Shown here piece after piece: positions 21,593 to 30,659 of a stretch of 39,576 nucleotides of DNA. A program made the translations under genes and the position numbers. The notes beneath the pieces are model-generated. The model had not been told where the DNA came from. It saw only the letters and a program-made list of their open reading frames with translations, and did not search any database. Each line of letters begins with the position of its first letter. Within the stretch, counting starts at the first letter, position 1. Origin of the DNA: Sarcina ventriculi (GTDB lineage: Bacteria; Bacillota; Clostridia; Clostridiales; Clostridiaceae); assembly GCF_900456775.1 (NCBI RefSeq), contig NZ_UAUL01000014.1, positions 1 through 39,576 on the forward strand. Direction: 5' to 3'.

Positions 21593-21969
21593 TAGATGTA
21601 CTATTTAATTTCTTAAATAATAACCAAGAGATTATTAATTTAATCGGAGAAAATAGAATTTTTCCTCTATTTACTACAGATCTTACTAAGCCTTCTTTAG
21701 TCTATAACTGGAAACAAGGTAAAAAAAACTTGACCTTGTATGAAAGTACCTTATCTCTTAACATAATTTGGTCAAATTTCGATTTGATTATGGAAATAGA
21801 AAACTTATTAACTAGCTTATTGGATTTTATAAGTAAAACCCAGTTTTGCGAATTAGATGGTTATCTATTTAATTCTATCCGACAAGGTGGAGGGCTTTAT
21901 GTATATAATTCTAAGCTTAAAACATACGAAAAAACAATTAATTTTACTATAACATGGAAAGAGGTGTAA
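21589..21969 (+). CDS. Tail terminator / completion protein (DUF3168-like)
   Basis: 126 aa, alpha/beta: MIDVLFNFLNNNQEIINLIG, RIFPLFTTDLTKPSLVYNWK and a C-terminal strand pair. Position just before the major tail protein and size fit the gp17/SPP1-like tail completion (tail-to-head joining) family. It starts at the ATGA overlap with the gp10-like gene. Confidence 0.75.
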   Translation: MIDVLFNFLNNNQEIINLIGENRIFPLFTTDLTKPSLVYNWKQGKKNLTLYESTLSLNIIWSNFDLIMEIENLLTSLLDFISKTQFCELDGYLFNSIRQGGGLYVYNSKLKTYEKTINFTITWKEV

Positions 21970-21971
21970 AA

Positions 21972-23012
21972 ATGGCACAAAATAATTTAAAACTAGCAAC
22001 AGGAGCAACAGCAGATTATATTGTTGGAGGTGGTAAGCTATACTTTTATCCTGTGGATATTGTAAATCCACCCACTACATTCCCGACTGATAGCGAGATT
22101 GAACAAGATTGTTACAATGTTGGAGTATGTAGTTCGGGTTTTAAAATAAAGGGTAAACCTAAAATAGTAGAAATTACCGATAGTAATGGTAATATTATAA
22201 GAAACTTTATGACTCAAAATAAAATTACTATTGCTACTGGGTTTACACAATGGAATTTATCGAATTATCAACTCTTATGTGGAGCAACTTTATATGAAAT
22301 TGCAAATGATGGTTCAAATGCAGTTTATGGAGCTGAAAACAATGATTCTATGGTTGTTATGCAAGGACAAGGTATATTACCTACATATCTAGTTAGATTA
22401 GTTAATAAAAGCTTACCTAATGGGCAAGTAGTTCGTTTTACAACTTTTGCTCAACCAACCGAAGGATTCTCGTCAAATTTTGATGATAAGCCAAACGAAA
22501 TTGATGCTACAATGACGAGTATATTATTTGTTGAGGACTTTATGGCTTCTATAAGACAATCGGCTGGTACTACAGGAAAGGTTAATACAACTGGCTCAAG
22601 TTCTTCTAATAATAATATTAACAATACTCCCAGTTCTCCCAGTTCTCAACCCACAGTAACCAATCCCAGTAATAACCCAAAAAGTTCGGGTGCACCCAGT
22701 ACACCTACAGTAAATAATAATACTGGTAACACAAACACTAATAATACAAACTCTAATAATAATTCTAATAATACTAACTCTAATAATACTAATTCTACTA
22801 ATAGTAATAATAGTAGTAGCACGAATTCAAGTTCAAACAGTAATTCAAGCAATTCATCAGGTACTTCAAAAAATCCATCTAGTAGTACAACTAGCAACAC
22901 ACAACCCACAACAAATCCAACAAATACCCCAACTAATGCAAGTTTAAACGCTGTTACACAAGCTTTAAAGAATAATGGATATAATGGACAAGTTATGGTA
23001 ACTAATGTTTAG
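21972..23012 (+). CDS. Major tail (tube) protein with long Asn/Ser/Thr-rich extension
   Basis: 346 aa from the ATG at 21972 (AGAGGTG upstream). Residues ~1-200 form the beta-rich tube domain (LATGATADYIVGGGKLYFYP, KIKGKPKIVEITDSNGN, FTTFAQPTEGFSSNFDDKPN). Residues ~205-315 are almost only Asn, Ser, Thr and Pro. A short ordered tail (NASLNAVTQALKNNGYNGQV) ends the protein. Many tube proteins carry an extra C-terminal domain on the outside of the tail, but a ~110-residue low-complexity stalk is unusual. The final motif could anchor the next gene's product, which follows 11 nt later. Confidence 0.85.
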   Translation: MAQNNLKLATGATADYIVGGGKLYFYPVDIVNPPTTFPTDSEIEQDCYNVGVCSSGFKIKGKPKIVEITDSNGNIIRNFMTQNKITIATGFTQWNLSNYQLLCGATLYEIANDGSNAVYGAENNDSMVVMQGQGILPTYLVRLVNKSLPNGQVVRFTTFAQPTEGFSSNFDDKPNEIDATMTSILFVEDFMASIRQSAGTTGKVNTTGSSSSNNNINNTPSSPSSQPTVTNPSNNPKSSGAPSTPTVNNNTGNTNTNNTNSNNNSNNTNSNNTNSTNSNNSSSTNSSSNSNSSNSSGTSKNPSSSTTSNTQPTTNPTNTPTNASLNAVTQALKNNGYNGQVMVTNV

Positions 23013-23023
23013 GAGGAATAGCA

Positions 23024-24502
23024 ATGAGTAACAATACAGTTAATGTAAAAGTTAATCCCACCCTTTATCCACATTTATTAAGCCAAAATGTAAAAGTTTA
23101 TGAATTTGATACAACTACTAACACCTATACTTTTTTAGGTGTTAGCCAAGTTGATGGAGAAGGAAATTGTACTTTTAATACTTTAGGTACAGGAACATAT
23201 TTTTTAACTACTATGGACGCTCCTGTGTGGGATAAAAGCAATGCTAAATTAGTATATTCGGATACATTTAATTACACAGGATTACCCGATTCGTCTAAAT
23301 GGGCATATGATGTCGGTAATGGTGTTGATGGGTGGGGAAACCATGAAGCCGAGTATTATGAAGATGCCAACCCTAATAATGTTAATGTTAATAATGGAGT
23401 TCTAACCTTAACAGCTTTATATAATGCTACTGGTATAAACGATGGCTCTAAGGTTTTAAATTATACATCTACAAGAATGTATACAAAACAATCTTGGTTA
23501 TATGGGAAAGTAGAAGTTACAGCAATGTTACCCGATGCTGTAGGTACATGGCCCGCCATTTGGATGATGCCTGAAACATCTACATTCGGAGCATGGCCCT
23601 TAAGTGGAGAGATAGATATTATGGAAATGGAGAACAATATACAAGATATAGTACATGGTTCTTTACAAAGCGAAGATAACTATTTTAAAACAGTTCCCTA
23701 TACAAATACAGCAACATTCCCACTACCAACAACTAACACACAATACCATGTTTATGGAGTAATTTGGACACCCGAAAGTATAACTTTCCAAGTAGATGGA
23801 ATAAGTTATTTTAGTTATGCTAGGAATTTAGCAGCCGAGTATGATTCTAATAAATTCCCTTGGACTATCCCATATTATTTAATTTTAAATATAGCTATTG
23901 GAGGTTCGGCTGGTGGTACTGTAACAAGTTCGGATTTCCCACAATCCATGAAGGTTAAAAGTGTAAATATCTATGATCTAGGATTTGATAATTGCACATT
24001 AAATAATAATTATAATACTGCTTATGTATATACTCCTACTTATTTAAATGCTTTAGAAACTAATTTTAGCGAAAGTATAATCGGAACTACATCTTACATT
24101 GATACTCCTACAGCCGAAGCAAGTGCAAGTTTAAACAATGGATACCAAGTTGATATAAGCAATGGAGGAACAGCTAACTGGAATATACAAGTTTATTCTA
24201 CAACCAACCCATTAGCGGAGAATGTAACTTATTATTATACAGTAGTTTTAAATTCTACTATAGCTAGGCAAATAGTAATCGGATTGCAAAATCCATCTGC
24301 TTCTTCCCCAGTTTTTACTACTGTTTACAATTTACAAGAAGGTACAAACACCATAAAAGGTAAATTTACATTAACAGAAACCTTAGAAAGCGCGCGTTTT
24401 ATAGTTTATCTAGGTAACAATTCTACTACACCATTAAGCAAACATACGGTAACCATAAAAAGTATGTTTATAGATAATAATTTAAATAGTTTACAAATCT
24501 AA
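23024..24502 (+). CDS. GH16 beta-glucanase-like enzyme in the tail operon
   Basis: 492 aa. A small N-terminal beta domain (~1-65) precedes a GH16 catalytic domain (~75-318) with the active-site segment GEIDIMEM at 195-202: E196 nucleophile, D198 and E201 acid/base. Also typical are TWPAIWMMPE, YHVYGVIWTPESITFQVDG and LILNIAIGGSAGG. A C-terminal carbohydrate-binding-like beta sandwich lies at ~340-485. No signal peptide. GH16 members cut beta-1,3 or mixed beta-1,3-1,4 glucans or related galactans; the substrate cannot be read here. It sits between tube and chaperone genes with AGGAGG upstream, so a virion-bound depolymerase of host capsule or matrix is the best guess. Confidence 0.9.
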   Translation: MSNNTVNVKVNPTLYPHLLSQNVKVYEFDTTTNTYTFLGVSQVDGEGNCTFNTLGTGTYFLTTMDAPVWDKSNAKLVYSDTFNYTGLPDSSKWAYDVGNGVDGWGNHEAEYYEDANPNNVNVNNGVLTLTALYNATGINDGSKVLNYTSTRMYTKQSWLYGKVEVTAMLPDAVGTWPAIWMMPETSTFGAWPLSGEIDIMEMENNIQDIVHGSLQSEDNYFKTVPYTNTATFPLPTTNTQYHVYGVIWTPESITFQVDGISYFSYARNLAAEYDSNKFPWTIPYYLILNIAIGGSAGGTVTSSDFPQSMKVKSVNIYDLGFDNCTLNNNYNTAYVYTPTYLNALETNFSESIIGTTSYIDTPTAEASASLNNGYQVDISNGGTANWNIQVYSTTNPLAENVTYYYTVVLNSTIARQIVIGLQNPSASSPVFTTVYNLQEGTNTIKGKFTLTETLESARFIVYLGNNSTTPLSKHTVTIKSMFIDNNLNSLQI

Positions 24503-24522
24503 TTAATTAGGAGGAATTATAA

Positions 24523-24852
24523 ATGTTAAATCTTATAGAAAATAATTTTGTAGAAAATGAGGAAATAATTTTACCAAATAAGGACAGGATAACACTTCCA
24601 CCTTTAACTTTAGCTTTAACTTTAAAGTATCAAAATTCTTTAATCAAGTTTAAAAATATTAAGAATCCTACACAAGAACAAGCCCTTAAAATAAATAAAA
24701 CTGTATTAGGATTAATTATAGAATGGTTAAATACTAATATCGAAGAAAAAGAAATAAGCATGAAATTTATAGAAGAAAACTTTAATTCTAAGCAATTAAC
24801 AGCCTTAATTGAATATTTTGGAAACATAATCACAGATACTGAAAAAAAGTAG
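24523..24852 (+). CDS. Tail assembly chaperone G
   Basis: 109 aa, mostly helical, between the tail tube region and the tape measure. It ends in GAA AAA AAG TAG. The heptamer A AAA AAG (24843-24849) is a canonical -1 slippery site directly before the stop, as expected for gpG of the gpG/gpGT pair that coats the tape measure during tail assembly. AGGAGG precedes the ATG. Confidence 0.85.
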   Translation: MLNLIENNFVENEEIILPNKDRITLPPLTLALTLKYQNSLIKFKNIKNPTQEQALKINKTVLGLIIEWLNTNIEEKEISMKFIEENFNSKQLTALIEYFGNIITDTEKK

Positions 24853-25163
24853 GTTTCCCAATCCCTAATAATGCGCTTGGTAAGGCAATTACTAGGCGTT
24901 ATTTTGAGGGTGAACCTTGGGAACAAGATGATAGTTTTAAAGCCTATACAAGTACATATAAACTTATAGCCGATTATACAGGACTTAACTTTACCGAAAT
25001 TAACAAATTGTATTATTACGAGTTTCTTGTCTATAGGAGAGATTCATGGTTACACCATATGAAATCGAGTGAAAAAGGACAAGAAATATTAAAAAATATC
25101 CATGATTTACAAATAACTATTCCAACAGAAGAAACTATAAAAGCATTTGGAGGTGATTACTAA
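24523..25163 (+). CDS. Tail assembly chaperone GT (-1 frameshift product)
   Basis: If ribosomes slip at 24843-24849, the next codon is GTA (24849-24851) and the frame stays open for 104 more residues (VGFPIPNNALGKAITRRYFE ... AFGGDY) to the TAA at 25161-25163. The extension has no start codon with a ribosome binding site at its beginning. The fused protein would be about 213 aa, the common gpGT arrangement. The stop overlaps the tape measure ATG (TAATG). Confidence 0.85.
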
Positions 25164-28100
25164 TGGCAGAGGAAGGAAGCTTAGAACTTGCGCCTTTAAG
25201 GGCAAAGGTAGTATTAGATTTAACACAGTTCGACGAGGGCATGGAGCAGATTATTGATAAAACAGATGAGCTAAAAGATGTTAAGGTTCCAGTAAAAATA
25301 AACCTTAATAACAATCCCGAGGAGTTAGAAGAAGTAACCGAAGAAATTAAAGAAACAGCCCAACAAACAGCAGAAAGCTTTTTTGATATACTCAACGAAG
25401 CTGAACAAGCCGACCAAGAAATTTTAGAGTTAGGCAATAATTTTGAAGTTGTAGGAGAAAAGGTTGAAGAAGTTGTTCAATATACAGAAACAATGAAGGA
25501 AAGCATTGCAGAATTAGAGCAACAAGTAGCTGAAGTTGATGGACATGATTTTATTATTAACTATAATGGGGAACAAATCCATGCAATGGCTCAAGATATG
25601 GAGGAATTAACAAATGCTACTCATGTTTATCAAGATGCTTTAGCAAGATTAACTTCGGAGCAAGGAGAATTTGATGAAAGATTAAACTTAGATTATTACA
25701 CTTTAGAAGAATTTGAAACAGAAATAAAAGCAAGTACAGAAGTTTTGCAAGGCATGATTGAGAAAAGTAGAGGTTTAAATATAGATTTATCCGAATCTCA
25801 GGAAGCCTTACAAGATAATATTCCATTATGGGAAGACTTAACAGAGCAACAACAAGCAGAATTTAAAAGTGTAGGAGAATTAGAATATAACCTCCAAGCC
25901 CTACAAGCTAGATTTTTGGAAGTTTCCAATGCTATTGGTAATCTAGGAGATGCTATGGAAACAGCAACAGCTAAGCAACAACAATTTAATAATGCTGTAG
26001 AAAATTCCCAAAATGATGTATCTGAATATAATGCAGATGCTATGGAATATATTGAAGCGTATGCACAACAAATAGAAACTGTAGAAGAATCTACAAAAGC
26101 CAATAATAATAATAGAAAGTCCTTAACAGCTTCACAAGAAGCTATGAATGAATATAAAGAAAAGTTAATAGAAACATACCAAGCTCTTGAGAGAGAGGGG
26201 GTTAGGGTTAAAAAACTACAAACTTTATATAAAGATTTAACCAGTACCCAAAGGGAAGGAGTTAACCAATTTAAAAACGATACGGAAGCGTTAGAAAATA
26301 ATATTAATAGAGTTGTTGAAAGTTATAATAAATTAAATAAAGCTGGTAAATTAGATGCACAAGCAAATGAGGAATTAAAAGATACAATAGACGAACTTGT
26401 TTCCGCATCTTCCCGATTACAAGAATCGTTAATGTTAGACCAAGCTAATTTTAATCGTACCCAAATAACTGCGCAAGAAACAGGAAGAGAATTTAATAGT
26501 GTAACAGATAAAGCGGAAGTTGCTAGTGAGAAAACTGGAATAATGTCTAGCAATATAAAAAGCTATGGTGAATCTTGGTGGACTACTGCAACCATGGCTA
26601 TGACGTCTATACAAATGATAACTTCCTCCATGGGAGAATTATTAAATACTGGAGCAGAGGTTGAATTATCAGGTATTGGTTTAACAGAAACCTTTGGTAA
26701 ACAAGGAGCGGAAGCGATTCAAAATTTTACTCAAAACGCCAATGATGCTAATTTAACTTTACAAGAAGTGTTACCAACAGCCCAAACATTAGGGTTAGCC
26801 TTACGCCAATATGGTGGAACTAAAACACAAATAGCGAGTGTAACTACGCAAATAATGAATATGGCTAACCAATTGCAATTAGCTACTGGTGGGGCTGTAT
26901 CCTTTTCCGAAGGTGCTGATGCAATTAGACAAGAGTTAGCTGGACAATCCTATGCTTTAAAATCCCTAGGAATTAATTTATCTAATACATTATTAAACCA
27001 AACAGCGTTAAATAGCCAATGGCATACATCTTATAATAAATTAGATTCTTACCAACAAGCAGTTATAAAAGTAGATGCACTCCAAGGACAATTGAATAAA
27101 ACCTTTGGAACAACATCTACATATTTAAAAAGCCAAGCAGGGCAATACGAAAAAAACATAGCAGAATTTAAAAACAATATGGCTAAATTAGGAGAGGATT
27201 TACTTCCTTTAGCGAATGCTATCTTACCATCTATTTTAAAAATAGTAGAAAAAATAGTAAGTGTAGTAGATAAAATAAAATCTAACCAGTGGCTAGTTAA
27301 TAAAATAGAATGGTTGGCTAAAGTAGGAATAAAATTAGTGGAAATTGGAGTTACAATAGCTATTTTAACAAAAAGTGTAGTTACATTTATTGAGGTTTGG
27401 GAAAGATTACCCGTAGTTAAAAATATAATTTTAAGAGTCATAAGTTCTATGGACCCTATGGGTTTAGTTATTCTAGGTATTATTGCATCTGTTGTACTAC
27501 TGTACGAAGCTTGGAAACATAACTGGTTTAACATTCGAGGAATTACTAAAAAAGCAGTCGACGGAATCGAGTATTATTGGGGACGTTGTAAAGCTGATAC
27601 AGTAATGATTTGGAATGGAATAATGACAGGACTACGTAATACATGGAGGCTTTTATCTAGCGAAGCTAAGCAACAATTCAATGAAGTAATTAATAAAATA
27701 AAATATTATTGGGGGCGTTGTAAGGCTGATACTTTAATGATATGGAATGGGATAAAAAATGGATTAGTCCAAACATGGCGAACATTAACAAGTGAAGCCA
27801 GTGAGCAATGGAATATGGTAGTAAATAAGATTAAGTATTATTGTGGGAGATGTAAAGCTGACACCTTAATGATTTGGAATGGAATCGTTACTGGTATTAT
27901 ACAAACTATTACCATTTTAAAAGATGAAGCTATCCAACAATGGAATTCTATATATTACGGTATTAGGCAAGTAGTAGAGGAAATTAAAGCAAATGTTATT
28001 AATGATTGGGAGAGCTTAAAATATGGGGTTTTAGAGGTTATAGAAACCTTAGAAAACATAATTGAATCAATTTGGAATAACATATATTCATTTTCTGTTA

Positions 28101-28513
28101 ATGCAGTACAAGATACTGTATCCACTGTAATTGAAGAATTTGAAGCACTCTATGATGATGTAGTTAATATCTTCGATGATATTTGGAACACTATTTCGAG
28201 CATTTGGAATGATATTACTAGTAAGTTAGGTTCGGTTGGTGGAATGATAAATAATGCAACAGGTGGTTTATTTATGTCTATGCCGACTGGATTTACTAGT
28301 TTACCAACTGTAAATAATTTTAGTACAACAAATATAACTAATACTACATCTACTAATTTATCAACTCTATCAACTCAACCAGATACTTCACCTATAGAAA
28401 GTATTCCTACAATTGGAGAATTACATATACACAGCCCTCAAACTTTAGACCCTTTAGAAACTTATAATCAAATGCAACAATGGTCAATTAATATGGCAAA
28501 TGGACTATACTAG
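25163..28513 (+). CDS. Tail tape measure protein
   Basis: 1116 aa. Residues ~1-460 are long coiled coils rich in Glu, Gln and Asn. A hydrophobic, tape-measure-core region follows (~480-690; FTQNANDANLTLQEVLPTAQ). Residues ~730-790 hold membrane-like helices (LVILGIIASVVLLYEAWKHN). Three 44-residue repeats (~804-935) begin YYWGRCKAD. The C-terminus is Thr/Asn-rich. It sets tail length (about 0.15 nm per residue suggests roughly 170 nm, from the usual rule) and may help DNA cross the membrane. Confidence 0.93.
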   Translation: MAEEGSLELAPLRAKVVLDLTQFDEGMEQIIDKTDELKDVKVPVKINLNNNPEELEEVTEEIKETAQQTAESFFDILNEAEQADQEILELGNNFEVVGEKVEEVVQYTETMKESIAELEQQVAEVDGHDFIINYNGEQIHAMAQDMEELTNATHVYQDALARLTSEQGEFDERLNLDYYTLEEFETEIKASTEVLQGMIEKSRGLNIDLSESQEALQDNIPLWEDLTEQQQAEFKSVGELEYNLQALQARFLEVSNAIGNLGDAMETATAKQQQFNNAVENSQNDVSEYNADAMEYIEAYAQQIETVEESTKANNNNRKSLTASQEAMNEYKEKLIETYQALEREGVRVKKLQTLYKDLTSTQREGVNQFKNDTEALENNINRVVESYNKLNKAGKLDAQANEELKDTIDELVSASSRLQESLMLDQANFNRTQITAQETGREFNSVTDKAEVASEKTGIMSSNIKSYGESWWTTATMAMTSIQMITSSMGELLNTGAEVELSGIGLTETFGKQGAEAIQNFTQNANDANLTLQEVLPTAQTLGLALRQYGGTKTQIASVTTQIMNMANQLQLATGGAVSFSEGADAIRQELAGQSYALKSLGINLSNTLLNQTALNSQWHTSYNKLDSYQQAVIKVDALQGQLNKTFGTTSTYLKSQAGQYEKNIAEFKNNMAKLGEDLLPLANAILPSILKIVEKIVSVVDKIKSNQWLVNKIEWLAKVGIKLVEIGVTIAILTKSVVTFIEVWERLPVVKNIILRVISSMDPMGLVILGIIASVVLLYEAWKHNWFNIRGITKKAVDGIEYYWGRCKADTVMIWNGIMTGLRNTWRLLSSEAKQQFNEVINKIKYYWGRCKADTLMIWNGIKNGLVQTWRTLTSEASEQWNMVVNKIKYYCGRCKADTLMIWNGIVTGIIQTITILKDEAIQQWNSIYYGIRQVVEEIKANVINDWESLKYGVLEVIETLENIIESIWNNIYSFSVNAVQDTVSTVIEEFEALYDDVVNIFDDIWNTISSIWNDITSKLGSVGGMINNATGGLFMSMPTGFTSLPTVNNFSTTNITNTTSTNLSTLSTQPDTSPIESIPTIGELHIHSPQTLDPLETYNQMQQWSINMANGLY
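27572..27967 (+). repeat. Three 132-bp repeats within the tape measure gene
   Basis: Units start at 27572, 27704 and 27836, exactly 132 bp (44 codons) apart. Each begins YYWGRCKADTxMIWNGI (YYCGRC in the third); the third diverges after mid-unit. Each has an invariant Cys in GRCKAD. This is in-frame duplication within the C-terminal part of the tape measure. Confidence 0.9.
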
Positions 28514-28522
28514 GAGGTAATA

Positions 28523-29419
28523 ATGCTTAAAACTTTAACATTAATTAATACAACTAATAATATACAATTTACATTCGATAATTGTAATTTTATTCTTACA
28601 AATTATGTGTTCGACAATGTAAACATGAGCCACACAACCAGTAAAACTACTAAACAAGTAGGGTCTACTGTAACAGCTACAAATGTAGCTTCGAGAAACT
28701 TAATAATAACTGGAACAGTTACAGGAGGAACAAAAGAATGTTTAGAAGTAAATAAACAAACCTTATTAAACATTACAGCTCCGTTTTCTAATGTAAATGT
28801 ACAGGCAGAAACAACCGAACAAATTTACCAAATTACAACTAAATGTAATTCTATTGTTACATGGGGTAAGAATTGGAGTTCTAGAAACAAGATGTTTGTT
28901 AACTTTACAATTTCTTTACTCGCTCCAAATACTTTATGGACAGATATTATTCCTACAACTGTATCGTTCGAGGGATTTAAGGATTCTTTTACCTTCCCTT
29001 TCTATAGCACTTCAAATCACCCGCTTATATTTGGCTATCCAGTTGCTTATAAACCTATACAACTTGTTAACCATGGGAATACTAACATCGGTTTAACGTT
29101 TACTTTTACATTTCAAGATACAGTTCAAGGTTTTAGTATCCATAATACAGTAACTCAAGAACAGTTCGCTTTAAAATCTACAAAAGTATTAAATCCTGGG
29201 GATACTTTAGTTATTTGTACCAGCTATGGGGAAAAATCTGTTATTATAAGTAATTCTAATACCTCCAGTAGTGCTTTAAGTTCTGTGGATTTAATAAATT
29301 CCTCTTGGTTGGAGTTACAACCAGGGAATAACGAATTTAGTTTATCCTGTAGTTCGGGTAATCTTGGACAAGTAACAGGATATATAACATATACAAATGA
29401 ATATTGGGGGGTTATATAA
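28523..29419 (+). CDS. Distal tail protein (Dit)
   Basis: 298 aa. The N-terminal ~130 residues form the ring domain (LTLINTTNNIQFTFDNCNFI, NVASRNLIITGTVTGGTKEC) and the rest a galectin-like C-terminal domain, the Sipho_tail/Dit architecture. It makes the hub joining tube to baseplate. AGGAGG lies upstream. The TAA overlaps the next ATG. Confidence 0.88.
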   Translation: MLKTLTLINTTNNIQFTFDNCNFILTNYVFDNVNMSHTTSKTTKQVGSTVTATNVASRNLIITGTVTGGTKECLEVNKQTLLNITAPFSNVNVQAETTEQIYQITTKCNSIVTWGKNWSSRNKMFVNFTISLLAPNTLWTDIIPTTVSFEGFKDSFTFPFYSTSNHPLIFGYPVAYKPIQLVNHGNTNIGLTFTFTFQDTVQGFSIHNTVTQEQFALKSTKVLNPGDTLVICTSYGEKSVIISNSNTSSSALSSVDLINSSWLELQPGNNEFSLSCSSGNLGQVTGYITYTNEYWGVI

Positions 29420-30594
29420 TGGCTAATATAATGGATTTAAATTCACCTTTTGCTACTTCTACTAATAAATTATATTTAGCAGTTTGGAGCTTAAATAATT
29501 ATAATAAATATGAATTAATTGGGCAGATAGACGAAATAGAAAGCTTACTAATTGTGTATAAATATGTTAGTGTATCTACTTTTACATTAACTGTTCCTTA
29601 TACACCTGCGGTATCGAGTTATTTACAAGTTGATTATATGCTTACTATACATAGCCCCGAAACGCTAGGGGTAGAAAATACAGAACCTTTTATAATAACA
29701 ACTAAAAAGTTGGAGGAAAGTAATGGCGTAGTAACATTACAAGTATCGGGTAAAAATCCATTATTTTGGCTTAGCAAGCGTATGTGTTTACTACCTAACT
29801 ATGGATTTACAGATACTACACCCGAGGTTATAGCTAAAACTTATGTAGCAAATAACTGTGCACAATATGCTCCTACCCAAAGGCAATATCCTAATTTAAC
29901 AACTGCACCAGTACAAGGCTTAGGCGCTCCTATAACTTTTACTAATACGGAAGACTATCCAACTATACTAGAGGTGTGCGAAACTGTTTTAAATGCCCGT
30001 AACTTAGGGCAAAACGTAACATTTAATCTAAGTACCCAAACATTCCAATACAATGTCTTTGGAGGAGCGGATAGAACTATAAACCAAAGCCAAAATTCTG
30101 CTGTTGTTTTTTCTCCTAACCTTAATAATTTACAATCCCAAAGCTATACGCATAGTATTTCTAATTTTGCCAATGTAGTATATGTGTATGGACAAATTGG
30201 AGATACAACCGAAACAGTAATTGTAGGAGAAGCTAGTGGTTTTAACCGCTATGAAACCAGTACAAGTGGAACATTAGAACAAGGCTCTACAGTTAAGTTA
30301 ACTAAAAGCAATTATGTAGATGTATTTACTATAATAGGAGAAAACACTCTTATAACACAAGCAGAAACTAAGAACTTAATAGGAACTATACAATTAAGTT
30401 CGGACTTCCAGTTAAACATAGATTTTAGTTTAGGAGATTCTGTAACCTATCTTAATAACGAATGGGGAGTTAAAGAAAATGTTATGATAAGAGAATTGCG
30501 CTTACAGTATTCTACAAATGGCTTTATAGCACAAGCTAGTTTAGGTTATCCACTTCCAACTTTAGAGGATAAACTAGGTGTTACTTTAAGTTAA
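29419..30594 (+). CDS. Tail-associated protein (ReqiPepy6 Gp37-like)
   Basis: 391 aa from the ATG at 29419, overlapping the Dit stop (TAATG). The segments YELIGQIDEIESLLIVYKYV, FTLTVPYTPAVSSYLQVDYM and EPFIITTKKLEESNGVVTLQ with GKNPLFWLSKRM are typical of the Siphovirus ReqiPepy6 Gp37-like family, the Tal-like hub that closes the tail tip. No peptidase domain is attached; the lytic modules are on the gene at 31930. Confidence 0.87.
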   Translation: MANIMDLNSPFATSTNKLYLAVWSLNNYNKYELIGQIDEIESLLIVYKYVSVSTFTLTVPYTPAVSSYLQVDYMLTIHSPETLGVENTEPFIITTKKLEESNGVVTLQVSGKNPLFWLSKRMCLLPNYGFTDTTPEVIAKTYVANNCAQYAPTQRQYPNLTTAPVQGLGAPITFTNTEDYPTILEVCETVLNARNLGQNVTFNLSTQTFQYNVFGGADRTINQSQNSAVVFSPNLNNLQSQSYTHSISNFANVVYVYGQIGDTTETVIVGEASGFNRYETSTSGTLEQGSTVKLTKSNYVDVFTIIGENTLITQAETKNLIGTIQLSSDFQLNIDFSLGDSVTYLNNEWGVKENVMIRELRLQYSTNGFIAQASLGYPLPTLEDKLGVTLS

Positions 30595-30659
30595 TTTAAT
30601 ATATTTTATGCCTTTTTTTACTATTATAATTTAAATATAAATTTAAAAGGAGGGAAAAG

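Noticed and set aside
22646-22909. 87-aa minus-strand Leu/Val/Glu-rich frame
   Set aside because: It is the reverse complement of the Asn/Ser/Thr low-complexity stalk of the tail tube gene; the composition is an artefact of that repeat.
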